Origin: Alangreenwoodia sp964438605
Lineage (GTDB): Bacteria > Bacillota > Clostridia > Peptostreptococcales > Anaerovoracaceae
Assembly: GCA_964438605.1 (NCBI GenBank)
Contig: CAYTKT010000018.1
Coordinates: 1 to 36,031 of the forward strand
Direction of reading: 5' to 3'
DNA length: 36,031 nt
A program made the translations under genes and the position numbers. Within the stretch, counting starts at the first letter, position 1. Each line of letters opens with the position of its first letter. This document shows, in pieces, positions 25,526 through 34,585 of this stretch. The notes beneath the pieces were generated by a model. It was not told where the DNA came from. It searched no databases and worked only from the letters and a program-made list of their open reading frames with translations.

Positions 25526-25539
25526 AGGCACGGATGCCT
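25526..25539 (+). promoter_or_regulatory. Hairpin with an ANTAR-type hexaloop
   Basis: AGGC-ACGGAT-GCCT forms a 4-bp stem with a six-base loop having A at position 1 and G at position 4, the two bases conserved in known ANTAR targets. A proper ANTAR site has two such hairpins; I found only this one in the leader. Confidence 0.3.
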
Positions 25540-25574
25540 GAAAATTAACAGAAACAGAGGTTTATCCGGACGTT

Positions 25575-26150
25575 ATGAATAATATTCTGCTTGCGACAGG
25601 TTCACAGAAGAGCGCTGATATATTTAAAAATCTTTTGTCAGAAGTGATCGGAGAAGTGAGCATCATTTCCGTAATGGAAGGAGGCAGAGCGCGGCTGAGA
25701 CTGAAAGAGGCTGATATCGATCTCGTCATTATCAATACGCCGATGAAGGATGAACAGGGCATCGAATTTGCACTCCATGCGGCAGACGGGGCGATGAACG
25801 CGGTGATTCTCGTTACGAATCCGAATGCTTACGAAAAGGTGTGTTCCCATATGGAAGAGCACGGAATTATTCTGATGAAGCGTCCTATTGAAAAAAAAAG
25901 ATTCGCCTATGCGGTCAGAGATTGTATTATCCTGAATCAGAGGATCAGGCTTTTGAAACGCCAGAATGAGGACTTAAAAAGCAGCATTGAAGAAGCAAAG
26001 CTGGTCAGCAGAGCAAAGGGTACGCTGATGTCAAACTTGAAAATGACGGAAGCCCAGGCGCACAGATATATTGAAAAACAGGCAATGGATCTGAGGATTT
26101 CAAAAAAGACAGTCTCTCAGAATATTCTGAGGACATATTACAATAAATGA
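25575..26150 (+). CDS. ANTAR-domain RNA-binding antiterminator with a receiver-like domain
   Basis: 191 residues. An N-terminal receiver-like fold (1-120) reads DIDLVIINTPMKDEQGIEFA where a true receiver would have the phosphorylated Asp at the end of the strand, so it is probably a pseudo-receiver. A coiled helix (LNQRIRLLKRQNEDLKSSIEEAK) leads to the ANTAR domain AKGTLMSNLKMTEAQAHRYI and EKQAMDLRISKKTVSQNIL, with the conserved Ala-rich and aromatic positions. These proteins bind paired hairpins in nascent RNA and prevent termination, often in nitrogen metabolism. Its position 40 bp before carA suggests control by nitrogen or glutamine state. The ribosome site is weak. Confidence 0.85.
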   Translation: MNNILLATGSQKSADIFKNLLSEVIGEVSIISVMEGGRARLRLKEADIDLVIINTPMKDEQGIEFALHAADGAMNAVILVTNPNAYEKVCSHMEEHGIILMKRPIEKKRFAYAVRDCIILNQRIRLLKRQNEDLKSSIEEAKLVSRAKGTLMSNLKMTEAQAHRYIEKQAMDLRISKKTVSQNILRTYYNK

Positions 26151-26190
26151 TCATAGCAATAGCACTGGCTGATATATAACGGAGGGAGAT

Positions 26191-27297
26191 ATGGAAAAGG
26201 TGAGGTATCTGCTTCTTGAAAACGGGACGGTTTTTGAGGGCAAGGCATTTGGCGCCGAAGGCGACGTTACCGGCGAAGTAGTATTTACGACTGCGATGAC
26301 AGGTTATCTGGAAACTTTAACAGATCCGAGTTATTATGGTCAGATCGTCGTTCAGACATTTCCGCTGATCGGAAATTACGGTGTCATTCCGCAGGATTTT
26401 GAGAGCAGAAAATCCTTCGTTAAAGGATATATTGTCAGAGAATGGTGTCAGGAACCTTCCAATTTCAGAAATCAGGGAGATCTTGACACTTTTTTGCGGG
26501 AGCAGAATATTCCGGGGATTTACGGAATAGACACGAGGGCATTGACAAAGATCGTCCGCGAAAACGGCGTCATGAATGCGCTGATCCTTTCAGAACTTCC
26601 CGAAGAAAAATCAGAAAGCGTATGGAATATAAAGAAATACAGGATTACGGAAGCGGTGGCAAATACCTCATGTTCAAAAAAAGAGGAACATCCGCATACG
26701 AATGAGACAGATAAGCCTAAAAAGGTTGTTCTGATGGATTTGGGGGCCAAACGTAATATTTGCCGGGAGCTCCAGAAAAGAGGATGTGACGTCACGGTCG
26801 TTCCTTACAACACGACGGCAAAAGAAATTTCGGCCATGAAACCGGATGGCATTATGCTTTCCAACGGGCCGGGAGATCCGGCAGAAAACGTGGATGTAAT
26901 CCGCGAGATCAAAAAACTTATGGATACGGGAATCCCGATGTTTGGCATCTGTCTTGGCCATCAGCTGATGGCTCTTGCAGCTGGCGGGCGGACGGATAAA
27001 ATGAAGTACGGCCACAGAGGTGCCAATCAGCCGGCAAAGCGGCTTTCTGACAACAGAGTGTTTATTACCAGCCAGAATCACGGTTATTGTGTCGTCAGTG
27101 AAAGTTTGCCTGAGATTGCCGAAGTCAGCTTTGTAAATGCAAATGATAATACATGTGAAGGTGTAACATATAAAGGAATTCCTGTATTTACCGTCCAGTT
27201 CCACCCCGAAGCCTGTGGCGGACCGCTCGATTCGGGATTTCTGTTCGATGATTTTATCAATCTGATGGAGGAGGTCGCAGTAAATGCCATTAAATAA
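26191..27297 (+). CDS. carA: Carbamoyl-phosphate synthase small (glutaminase) subunit
   Basis: 368 residues, normal length. N-terminal domain MEKVRYLLLENGTVFEGKAF with GEVVFTTAMTGYLETLTDPSYYGQ. The class I glutamine amidotransferase half has the oxyanion segment SNGPGDPAEN, nucleophile Cys in MFGICLGHQLMALAAGG, and His/Glu in VQFHPEACGGP. It releases ammonia from glutamine for CarB. CGGAGGG precedes the ATG, and its last 14 bp overlap carB in another frame. Confidence 0.97.
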   Translation: MEKVRYLLLENGTVFEGKAFGAEGDVTGEVVFTTAMTGYLETLTDPSYYGQIVVQTFPLIGNYGVIPQDFESRKSFVKGYIVREWCQEPSNFRNQGDLDTFLREQNIPGIYGIDTRALTKIVRENGVMNALILSELPEEKSESVWNIKKYRITEAVANTSCSKKEEHPHTNETDKPKKVVLMDLGAKRNICRELQKRGCDVTVVPYNTTAKEISAMKPDGIMLSNGPGDPAENVDVIREIKKLMDTGIPMFGICLGHQLMALAAGGRTDKMKYGHRGANQPAKRLSDNRVFITSQNHGYCVVSESLPEIAEVSFVNANDNTCEGVTYKGIPVFTVQFHPEACGGPLDSGFLFDDFINLMEEVAVNAIK

Positions 27298-30200
27298 GAA
27301 TTTGAAAAAAGTAATGGTCATCGGTTCCGGTCCTATCGTGATCGGGCAGGCTGCCGAATTTGACTACGCGGGCACTCAGGCGTGTCGTGCCCTCAAGGAG
27401 GAGGGACTTGAAGTTGTACTCGTCAATTCCAATCCGGCGACAATCATGACAGACAGCCATATGGCCGATAGCATTTACATAGAGCCGCTTTCCCTGGAAG
27501 TGGTCAAGAGGATTATAGCCAAAGAACGGCCTGACGGACTTCTCTCCACACTTGGCGGCCAGACAGGTCTGACACTTTCAATGCAGCTGGCAAGGGAGGG
27601 ATTCCTTGATGAATACGGCGTAATTCTGCTGGGTGCTGATCCTGAGACGATTGACAAAGCGGAAGACCGTCAGATGTTTAAAGACACAATGGAAGCAATC
27701 GGTCAGCCGGTGATTCCTTCAAAGGTCGTGAATACGATTGATGATGCGGCTGATTTTGCGAAAGAAATAGGCTATCCGGTTATCATACGTCCGGCCTTCA
27801 CGCTGGGCGGCACAGGCGGCGGCATTGTAAATAACGAAACGGAACTCAGGGAGATTACGGAACATGGTCTGAGACTTTCTCCGATTACTCAAGTTCTTGT
27901 TGAAAAATGTATTGCCGGCTGGAAGGAAATTGAATTTGAAGTCATGCGTGACAGCAACGGCAATGTAATTACCGTTTGTTCCATGGAAAACTTCGATCCG
28001 GTGGGCGTTCACACGGGAGACAGTATCGTTATCGCGCCTGCCGTGACGTTATCTGACAAAGAATACCAGATGCTCAGAAAGGCATCTTTAGATATTATTT
28101 CGGAACTGAAAGTAGAGGGCGGCTGCAACTGTCAGTTTGCACTCCATCCGGAAAGTTTTGAGTATGCAGTTATTGAGGTAAATCCGAGAGTTTCCAGATC
28201 TTCTGCCTTGGCTTCCAAAGCGACGGGTTATCCGATTGCCAAAGTAGCAGCAAAGATCGCTATCGGATTTACGCTCGATGAAATTAAAAACGCGGTGACA
28301 GGAAATACATATGCCTGTTTCGAACCGGCGCTTGACTATGTCGTCGTGAAGTTCCCGAAATGGCCGTTCGATAAATTTGTATACGCTAAACGGACGCTGG
28401 GTACTCAGATGAAGGCTACCGGCGAGGTCATGTCTATCGGACAGACGTTTGAGGAAGCGCTGATGAAAGCCGTAAGAGGCGCGGAAATTTCGCACGATAC
28501 ACTTGACAACGAACATCTTTCCTCTCTTACCGATGAGGAAATCGCTTCCAGACTTTACGAATGTGATGATGAGCGGCTTTTCGTGATTTATCAGGCGCTT
28601 AAGCGCGGTGTTGCCGATGTGGACAAAATTCATGAAATTACGATGATCGACGAGTGGTTCCTCAGCAAAATTGTCAATATTATTGCGATGGAAAATCGTC
28701 TTAAATCGGAAGAATTGACGGATGAGCTTTATCTTGAGGCCAAAAAGATGGCTTTTTTAGATAAGGTCATTGAGCATCTTTCCGGTCAGAAGATTAAGAA
28801 TAAAAGACATGCTGTCTTTAAGATGGTAGATACGTGCGCTGCGGAATTTGCTGCAGAAACTCCGTACTTTTATTCGACTTATGACGAGGAAAACGAGGCG
28901 GCCCATTTCCTTGAAAGCAGTCGCAGGGACAGAAGTGACAGGGGAACTGTTATCGTATTCGGCTCAGGTCCGATTCGCATTGGTCAGGGTATCGAGTTCG
29001 ACTATTCTTCAGTGCAGTGCGTATGGTCGCTCAAAAAGGCAGGATACGAGGTTGTCATCGTCAATAACAATCCGGAAACTGTCTCTACTGACTTCGATAC
29101 GGCGGACAGGCTGTATTTTGAACCGCTGACGAATGAAGATGTAATGAATATCATTGCCACGGAAAAACCCGATGCTGTTGTCGTCGCTTTCGGCGGCCAG
29201 ACGGCCATCAAGCTCACAAAGCATCTGCACGAAAACGGCATCAAAATTCTAGGGACGCAGCCGGACAGCATCGACATGGCGGAAGACAGAGAACGCTTTG
29301 ATGCACTGCTCGAAAGGCTTCACATTAAACGCGCAGCAGGGGTTACTGTTATGACGACGCAGGAAGCGTTAGATGCGGCAAATACAATCGGCTATCCGGT
29401 GCTCATGCGTCCTTCTTACGTTTTGGGCGGTCAGAATATGATTATCGCTTTTGATGACGATGATATTAACGAATATATGGAAATTATTCTGCGTCAGGAA
29501 ATCGAAAATCCGATTTTGATCGATAAATACCTGATGGGAATTGAACTGGAGGTTGACGCCATCTGCGACGGGCATGACATCCTGATTCCGGGTATCATGG
29601 AGCATATTGAGAGAGCTGGCATCCATTCCGGAGACTCGATTGCCGTATATCCGGCATGGAATATTACGGATGATATTATTGAAAAGATTATAGATCAGTC
29701 GAGACGGATGGCACTTTCGATGAATACACTGGGCCTTGTGAATATTCAGTATTTGATTTATAATAATAATCTTTACGTGATCGAAGTAAATCCGAGATCT
29801 TCAAGAACAGTTCCTTATATCAGCAAGGTCACAGGTGTTCCGATGGTGGATCTGGCCACGAGAGCGATGCTCGGTGAAAAGCTTGAAGATATGGGATTTG
29901 GAACGGGGCTTTACAGGAAATCGGCTTATTATGCGGTTAAAGTGCCTGTATTCTCATTTGAAAAGCTGATTAACGTCGATACACATCTCGGCCCTGAGAT
30001 GAAGTCTACAGGTGAAGTGCTCGGAATTGCGGCGACACTGGAAGAAGCGCTTTATAAAGGGCTTGTGGCAGCCGGTTACGAGATGAAGAAGGAAGGCGGT
30101 GTCCTGTTTACTGTAAGAAACAGGGATAAGGGCGAGATTGCTGACATCGCCAAGAATTTTGCCGATATGGGATTTGAACTTTATGCTACGGCAGGCACGG

Positions 30201-31336
30201 CAAAAGTTCTGGAAGGCGAAGGCATGACGGTAAATCATGTAGATAAGATTCATGAATCCGATAACAACTGCATTACACTTCTTGAAAGCGGAAAAATTGA
30301 TTATATTATTTCTACATCGTCGAGAGGCAGAATTCCGACGAAGGATTCTGTAAAAATCAGACGTAAAGCCGTGGAGCGCGCGATTCCCTGTTTGACGTCT
30401 ATGGACACGGCGGCAGCGCTTGTCAGAAGCTTGCGTTCAAAATTTACGAAAGAGTGTACAGAACTTGTAAATATCAATGAGATGAGAAAAGAACGCCAGG
30501 TGCTCAAATTTGTAAAACTCAGCGGCACGCAGAATGATTATATTTATTTCAGCTGTTTTGATCAGCATATCGACAATCCGGAAGGGCTTGCCGTTATGCT
30601 TTCGGACAGACATCTGGGTATCGGCGGAGACGGTGTCGTTTTGATGTATCCTTCTGATATTGCTGATTCGAGGATGAAAATTATTAATCAGGATGGCACA
30701 AATGGCGGTCTTTCGGGAAATGCGCTCAGATGCATGGCAAAATATCTGCACGATGCAGGCATCGCGAAAGGCAATGAAGTTACAATCGAGACTGATTCCG
30801 GCATCCGCACTGTTAAACTGATCAAGCAATACGGCGAGATTACGGCGGCTACGGTAGATATGGGCGAAGTCTGGCTGGAACCGGCGGCGATTCCTGTAAA
30901 TATCGCGGCTGAGAAAGTCGTCAATGAGCCGGTGACGATAGGCGGAAAGGATTATAATATTACCTGTGTCAATATCGGAAATCCGCACTGCGTTATTTTT
31001 GTCGATAATGTGGATAATATAAATGTAGAGGAAGTCGGACCGAAGTTTGAGCACAGCGATCTGTTCCCTGAAAGGACGAATACTGAATTTGTAAAAATTA
31101 TCAGCCCTAATAAGCTGAAAATGCGTGTCTGGGAACGCGGGAATGGAGAAACACGCGCTTGCGGAACGGGAGCCTGCGCGGCTGTTGTGGCTGCTGTGGA
31201 GAACGGTTTTTGCAGCAAGGACAAGGAAATTACAGTCAAGGTCATCGGCGGCGAACTGAAAGTCAGATATTCCGGTGCGGCTGTCACAATGACAGGTGAC
31301 GCAGCGAAGGTGTTTGAAGGAACGATCGAGATTTAA
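27284..31336 (+). CDS. carB: Fusion of carbamoyl-phosphate synthase large subunit and diaminopimelate epimerase-like domain
   Basis: One uninterrupted frame of 1350 residues. Residues 1-1066 are a full CarB: two ATP-grasp synthetase halves, beginning VMVIGSGPIVIGQAAEFDYA and, near 550, VIVFGSGPIRIGQGIEFDYS, then the MGS-like allosteric domain (FADMGFELYATAGTAKVLEG). From about Met1067 (nt 30482) the chain is a full-length DapF fold of about 284 residues: NDYIYFSCFD, DRHLGIGGDGVVLMYPSD, NIGNPHCVIFVD, NTEFVKI and MRVWERGNGETRACGTGACA. The second catalytic Cys is present (Cys1293) but the first, normally in CGNG, is Ser1144 (LSGNALRC). The carA overlap couples it to the small subunit. CarB makes carbamoyl phosphate for pyrimidines and arginine; epimerase activity of the C-terminal part is uncertain. 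Confidence 0.93.
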   Translation: MPLNKNLKKVMVIGSGPIVIGQAAEFDYAGTQACRALKEEGLEVVLVNSNPATIMTDSHMADSIYIEPLSLEVVKRIIAKERPDGLLSTLGGQTGLTLSMQLAREGFLDEYGVILLGADPETIDKAEDRQMFKDTMEAIGQPVIPSKVVNTIDDAADFAKEIGYPVIIRPAFTLGGTGGGIVNNETELREITEHGLRLSPITQVLVEKCIAGWKEIEFEVMRDSNGNVITVCSMENFDPVGVHTGDSIVIAPAVTLSDKEYQMLRKASLDIISELKVEGGCNCQFALHPESFEYAVIEVNPRVSRSSALASKATGYPIAKVAAKIAIGFTLDEIKNAVTGNTYACFEPALDYVVVKFPKWPFDKFVYAKRTLGTQMKATGEVMSIGQTFEEALMKAVRGAEISHDTLDNEHLSSLTDEEIASRLYECDDERLFVIYQALKRGVADVDKIHEITMIDEWFLSKIVNIIAMENRLKSEELTDELYLEAKKMAFLDKVIEHLSGQKIKNKRHAVFKMVDTCAAEFAAETPYFYSTYDEENEAAHFLESSRRDRSDRGTVIVFGSGPIRIGQGIEFDYSSVQCVWSLKKAGYEVVIVNNNPETVSTDFDTADRLYFEPLTNEDVMNIIATEKPDAVVVAFGGQTAIKLTKHLHENGIKILGTQPDSIDMAEDRERFDALLERLHIKRAAGVTVMTTQEALDAANTIGYPVLMRPSYVLGGQNMIIAFDDDDINEYMEIILRQEIENPILIDKYLMGIELEVDAICDGHDILIPGIMEHIERAGIHSGDSIAVYPAWNITDDIIEKIIDQSRRMALSMNTLGLVNIQYLIYNNNLYVIEVNPRSSRTVPYISKVTGVPMVDLATRAMLGEKLEDMGFGTGLYRKSAYYAVKVPVFSFEKLINVDTHLGPEMKSTGEVLGIAATLEEALYKGLVAAGYEMKKEGGVLFTVRNRDKGEIADIAKNFADMGFELYATAGTAKVLEGEGMTVNHVDKIHESDNNCITLLESGKIDYIISTSSRGRIPTKDSVKIRRKAVERAIPCLTSMDTAAALVRSLRSKFTKECTELVNINEMRKERQVLKFVKLSGTQNDYIYFSCFDQHIDNPEGLAVMLSDRHLGIGGDGVVLMYPSDIADSRMKIINQDGTNGGLSGNALRCMAKYLHDAGIAKGNEVTIETDSGIRTVKLIKQYGEITAATVDMGEVWLEPAAIPVNIAAEKVVNEPVTIGGKDYNITCVNIGNPHCVIFVDNVDNINVEEVGPKFEHSDLFPERTNTEFVKIISPNKLKMRVWERGNGETRACGTGACAAVVAAVENGFCSKDKEITVKVIGGELKVRYSGAAVTMTGDAAKVFEGTIEI

Positions 31337-31350
31337 ACCGGAGGCTGAAA

Positions 31351-32973
31351 ATGAAAAATGTAAAATATATTTTTGTGACGGGTGGCGTCGTGTCCGGCCT
31401 GGGAAAAGGCATTACGGCGGCATCTTTGGGACGTCTTCTGAAAGCGAAGGGGTATAAGGTCATTTCACAGAAGCTCGATCCATACATAAATGTAGATCCA
31501 GGAACGATGAGTCCTTATCAGCATGGTGAAGTTTTCGTGACGGAGGACGGTGCAGAGACTGATCTCGATCTCGGCCATTACGAGAGGTTTATCGACGAAA
31601 ATTTGAATAAATTTTCCAATCTAACTACGGGAAAGGTTTACTGGAATGTTTTAAACAAGGAGCGGCGCGGTGATTATCTCGGCGAGACGATTCAGGTGAT
31701 TCCGCATATTACGAATGAGATTAAAAATTTTGTTCATTCTGTGGGAAAAAAAGCGGAAGCTGACATCGTAATTACTGAAATCGGTGGAACGACGGGTGAT
31801 ATTGAAAGCCAGCCGTTTCTGGAAGCGATTCGCCAGCTTTCTCTGGAAGTTGGACGCGAAAATTGCCTGTTTGTTCACGTGACATTTATTCCTTATATCG
31901 TGGGGTCCGGAGAATATAAGTCGAAGCCGACGCAGCACTCTGTCAAAGAACTGCGCTCTCTGGGAATTATGCCGAATATTATTGTAGCGCGCTGCGACCA
32001 GCCGATTCCTGACAGCATTCGTCAAAAAATTTCGATGTTCTGTAATGTTAAGGAAGACTGCGTTATAAATAATACGAACGTTGATGTTTTATATGAAGCG
32101 CCACAGATGCTTGAGGAAAGTAATTTTTCGGCTATCGTCTGCCGGGAGTTGGGGCTTGAAAACAGAGAAGGTGACATGTCGGAATGGGAAGCCATGACGG
32201 AGCGCATCAGAAACAGCAGTAAGAAAGTTACAATCGGCCTTGTCGGGAAGTATGTCCAGCTGCATGACGCTTATCTTTCGGTCGCAGAAGCGCTTAAACA
32301 TGGCGGCTGGGAAAACAGTGCCAACGTAAAAATCGAGTGGATTGATTCTGAGGCTGTTAATGCCGATACGGCGGAAAAACTGCTTACCGGTTGCGACGGG
32401 ATTCTCGTTCCGGGAGGTTTCGGCGACAGAGGAATCGAGGGAAAGATTACTGCAATTCGTTATGCCAGAGAAAATGATATTCCATTTCTTGGAATCTGTC
32501 TGGGGATGCAGATGGCAGTCGTTGAGTTCGCAAGGAATGTGATTGGCTTAAAGGGAGCTAATTCCAGCGAGTTTGCCCCTCAGGGCGATTCTCTCGTTAT
32601 TCACTGGATGCCGGATCAGCGCGGCGATATTCAGATGGGCGGGACGATGCGTCTCGGTGCTTATCCATGTGTTATCACACCGGGTACGAAACTGGCAGAA
32701 GCGTATGGCCAGGAGAAGGTTGACGAACGTCACAGGCACAGGTATGAGTTTAACAATTCTTACAGGGAGAAGTTCAGCGAAAACGGCATGGTGTTTTCCG
32801 GATTGTCGCCTGATGGACGGCTGGTGGAAGCTGTGGAACTTCCGGATAAGAAGTTTTTCGTCGGCGTCCAGTATCATCCGGAGTTTAAAAGCCGGCCGAA
32901 TCATGCGCATCCGCTGTTCCGTGAGCTGATTAAAGCAGCACTGCAAAAGCGGGACGAAAACAGGAAGAATTAG
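31351..32973 (+). CDS. pyrG: CTP synthase
   Basis: 540 residues, normal length. Amidoligase domain with FVTGGVVSGLGKGITAASLG (P-loop), DPYINVDPGTMSPYQHGEVF and TDLDLGHYERF. The glutaminase domain has PGGFGDRG, nucleophile Cys in PFLGICLGMQMAV, and His/Glu in VQYHPEFKSRP. It converts UTP to CTP with glutamine. CGGAGG precedes the ATG, 14 nt after the carB-dapF stop, so carA, carB-dapF and pyrG look like one transcription unit. The stop is TAG. Confidence 0.98.
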   Translation: MKNVKYIFVTGGVVSGLGKGITAASLGRLLKAKGYKVISQKLDPYINVDPGTMSPYQHGEVFVTEDGAETDLDLGHYERFIDENLNKFSNLTTGKVYWNVLNKERRGDYLGETIQVIPHITNEIKNFVHSVGKKAEADIVITEIGGTTGDIESQPFLEAIRQLSLEVGRENCLFVHVTFIPYIVGSGEYKSKPTQHSVKELRSLGIMPNIIVARCDQPIPDSIRQKISMFCNVKEDCVINNTNVDVLYEAPQMLEESNFSAIVCRELGLENREGDMSEWEAMTERIRNSSKKVTIGLVGKYVQLHDAYLSVAEALKHGGWENSANVKIEWIDSEAVNADTAEKLLTGCDGILVPGGFGDRGIEGKITAIRYARENDIPFLGICLGMQMAVVEFARNVIGLKGANSSEFAPQGDSLVIHWMPDQRGDIQMGGTMRLGAYPCVITPGTKLAEAYGQEKVDERHRHRYEFNNSYREKFSENGMVFSGLSPDGRLVEAVELPDKKFFVGVQYHPEFKSRPNHAHPLFRELIKAALQKRDENRKN

Positions 32974-33094
32974 AAGAAACAGGATTTAAATAAATTAGAT
33001 TTGAAGTAAAAATTGAAAGCAGCGCCGGGATCGTCAAAATCGTTGTCAAGCGCGGCATTTGCGTCAGAATCGCTGATGGTACGGCGAATTCCCG

Positions 33095-33859
33095 TTATCG
33101 TTTTTTGACGGCGGGTGCCCAGGAAAGTTTTTCAGATTGAAGGTCCCGGTACGTATCAATCACGCGAATGCTCTTATCACTCGTGATCGTTCCGCTGCTG
33201 TCGGCTATGTTCGATTCGTATTCCTCAGAGGCCGCCTCACTGACGTTATATTTTGTGCCCGGAGGTATGCCTGAAACAGTAGCGCTTTCTCCGTCTCCGA
33301 GTTCAGATGAGTAAATGCCGCTGCCGGTGTAATTTCCAGCAGCAAGACTGCGCTTTGCGGTGCTTTCGCCAAGCTGGACAGAGATTGTGGATTTCTGATC
33401 GGGGATATTGTCAACGTTCATATCAGTATTGTTCGGATCAACGATGATTTTTTTGTCACCGTGAGTTTATACGTCCACTGGGAAAGGAGATGAAATTTTG
33501 GCCGTGTTTTGAGTGACGGGTGAGACGGCTGTATTTGACGAACCGGATACGCCGGATGAATTTGTGAAATCTGCGGAAATCTTCGATAAATTGTCGGCTG
33601 CGCCGCCATTCGGTACAGCGGTATCGGCCATTGTTTCTTCTAAATTTATGGATTCCACGGCTTGCTGCGTCTGACTGTTATCAGTCGATTCTCCTTCTGC
33701 AGCATAAATGAAAGGTTGGGTGAAAACCATTAAGAGGATGAGTGCCAGTCCGACTGTACGGCAGTTCCAATGATTTTTGTTTGAATAATTTGATTTGTAG
33801 CTTTTTAATGTAAAATGATTCTTTTGTTGATGTGTTTGATTCTTGTTATTCATGCTCAT
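33095..33859 (-). pseudogene. Broken secreted surface protein with a CnaB/DUF7601-like domain
   Basis: From ATG 33859 (AAAGGA upstream) the frame encodes a basic N-terminus, a signal-peptide core (TVGLALILLMVFTQPFIYAA, about residues 35-54) and a Ser/Thr/Asn-rich stretch, then stops at TAA 33467-33469. The same frame resumes with DKKIIVDPNNTDMNVDNIPD and an Ig-like domain (GDGESATVSGIPPGTKYNV, GTITSDKSIRV), ending at 33095. Between them another frame reads TYKLTVTKK, the expected start of such a domain, next to a run of seven A in the minus strand (33448-33454). Compensating indels are therefore likely. There is no LPxTG anchor; similar coding continues in another frame to about 33020. It may be a decayed adhesin or a phase-variable one. 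Confidence 0.65.
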
Positions 33860-34416
33860 TGTATATTCCTTTCTATGCTTCTTATTATTCTGTATTCATT
33901 ACTTGTAAAATGGTTTGTATATTCGTCGATATTTCCGGCTGTTTTATGTTATTCATCACTATCCGTTTCGGTGAATATGAAAAATGTAAATCAACAAGAT
34001 ATATGGAGAAATAGAATTTGGAAATCAGGCGTCGATGGAGTGATTATATAGCGCTGTCGATCGGTGAAGGAAATCAAGGTAAAGTTGAAATCGTGAGTGA
34101 ATTGATTGAAGTTTCTTCATAATTTTAATTTCTAATGATGTTAATTTGATTGAAATGTTCTATATTATTTTTATATATTTTAGTATTATTTAAAGTATGA
34201 TTAAAAAAATAGAATGAACAAGACAAAGATTGTATATATTTTATCAGGTTATGATATATGTATTAAACGAAACTATAATAAATGTAATATACCGATACAG
34301 GTGATGTTAGAAGATAAGAATTGCGTCGGTAGGAATCAAATCTGCTGCAATACATTGGAACGAACTATCATGATAAAATAGGAGGGAGAAAAGTTTACTC
34401 TGAGATCTGTGATTCG
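33860..34416. other. Long AT-rich spacer without a recognisable gene
   Basis: Very AT-rich, especially 34110-34300. Short open frames occur but lack ribosome sites and family similarity. A possible weak promoter for the broken adhesin gene lies on the minus strand near 33890-33920 (TTTACA, 16 nt, TAATAA). An SD-like AGGAGGG at 34381-34387 is not followed by a credible start. Nothing else is identified. Confidence 0.5.
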
Positions 34417-34445
34417 TTGTCAATGATGCGTATATAGGTTATAAT
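34417..34445 (+). promoter_or_regulatory. aroE promoter
   Basis: TTGTCA (34417-34422), 17 nt, TATAAT (34440-34445). The leader of about 135 nt contains AACTGA / TCAGTT arms (34488-34493 and 34501-34506, 7-nt loop) followed by T's, a weak attenuator-like hairpin. Confidence 0.65.
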
Positions 34446-34585
34446 AAATAAAAATGGAATTTTTTACACGGTGCTCTACACTCAGTCAACTGATATTTTT
34501 TCAGTTTTTACAATAGAGACAGAGCAGCGGGTGTTGGCAAGAGGGCAAATATGCCGATATTTGAAAACAGGAACAGGATTAAACT

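Noticed and set aside
33815..34051. Hydrophobic 78-codon frame on the plus strand
   Set aside because: It is antisense to the signal-peptide region of the adhesin and its upstream DNA, lacks a ribosome site, and its hydrophobicity follows from AT-rich sequence.
34482..34493. The 12-mer TCAGTCAACTGA shared by the aroE leader and the gyrB-gyrA spacer (17081-17092)
   Set aside because: In 36 kb many pairs of 12-mers are expected to match by chance, and no other link between the two sites was found.
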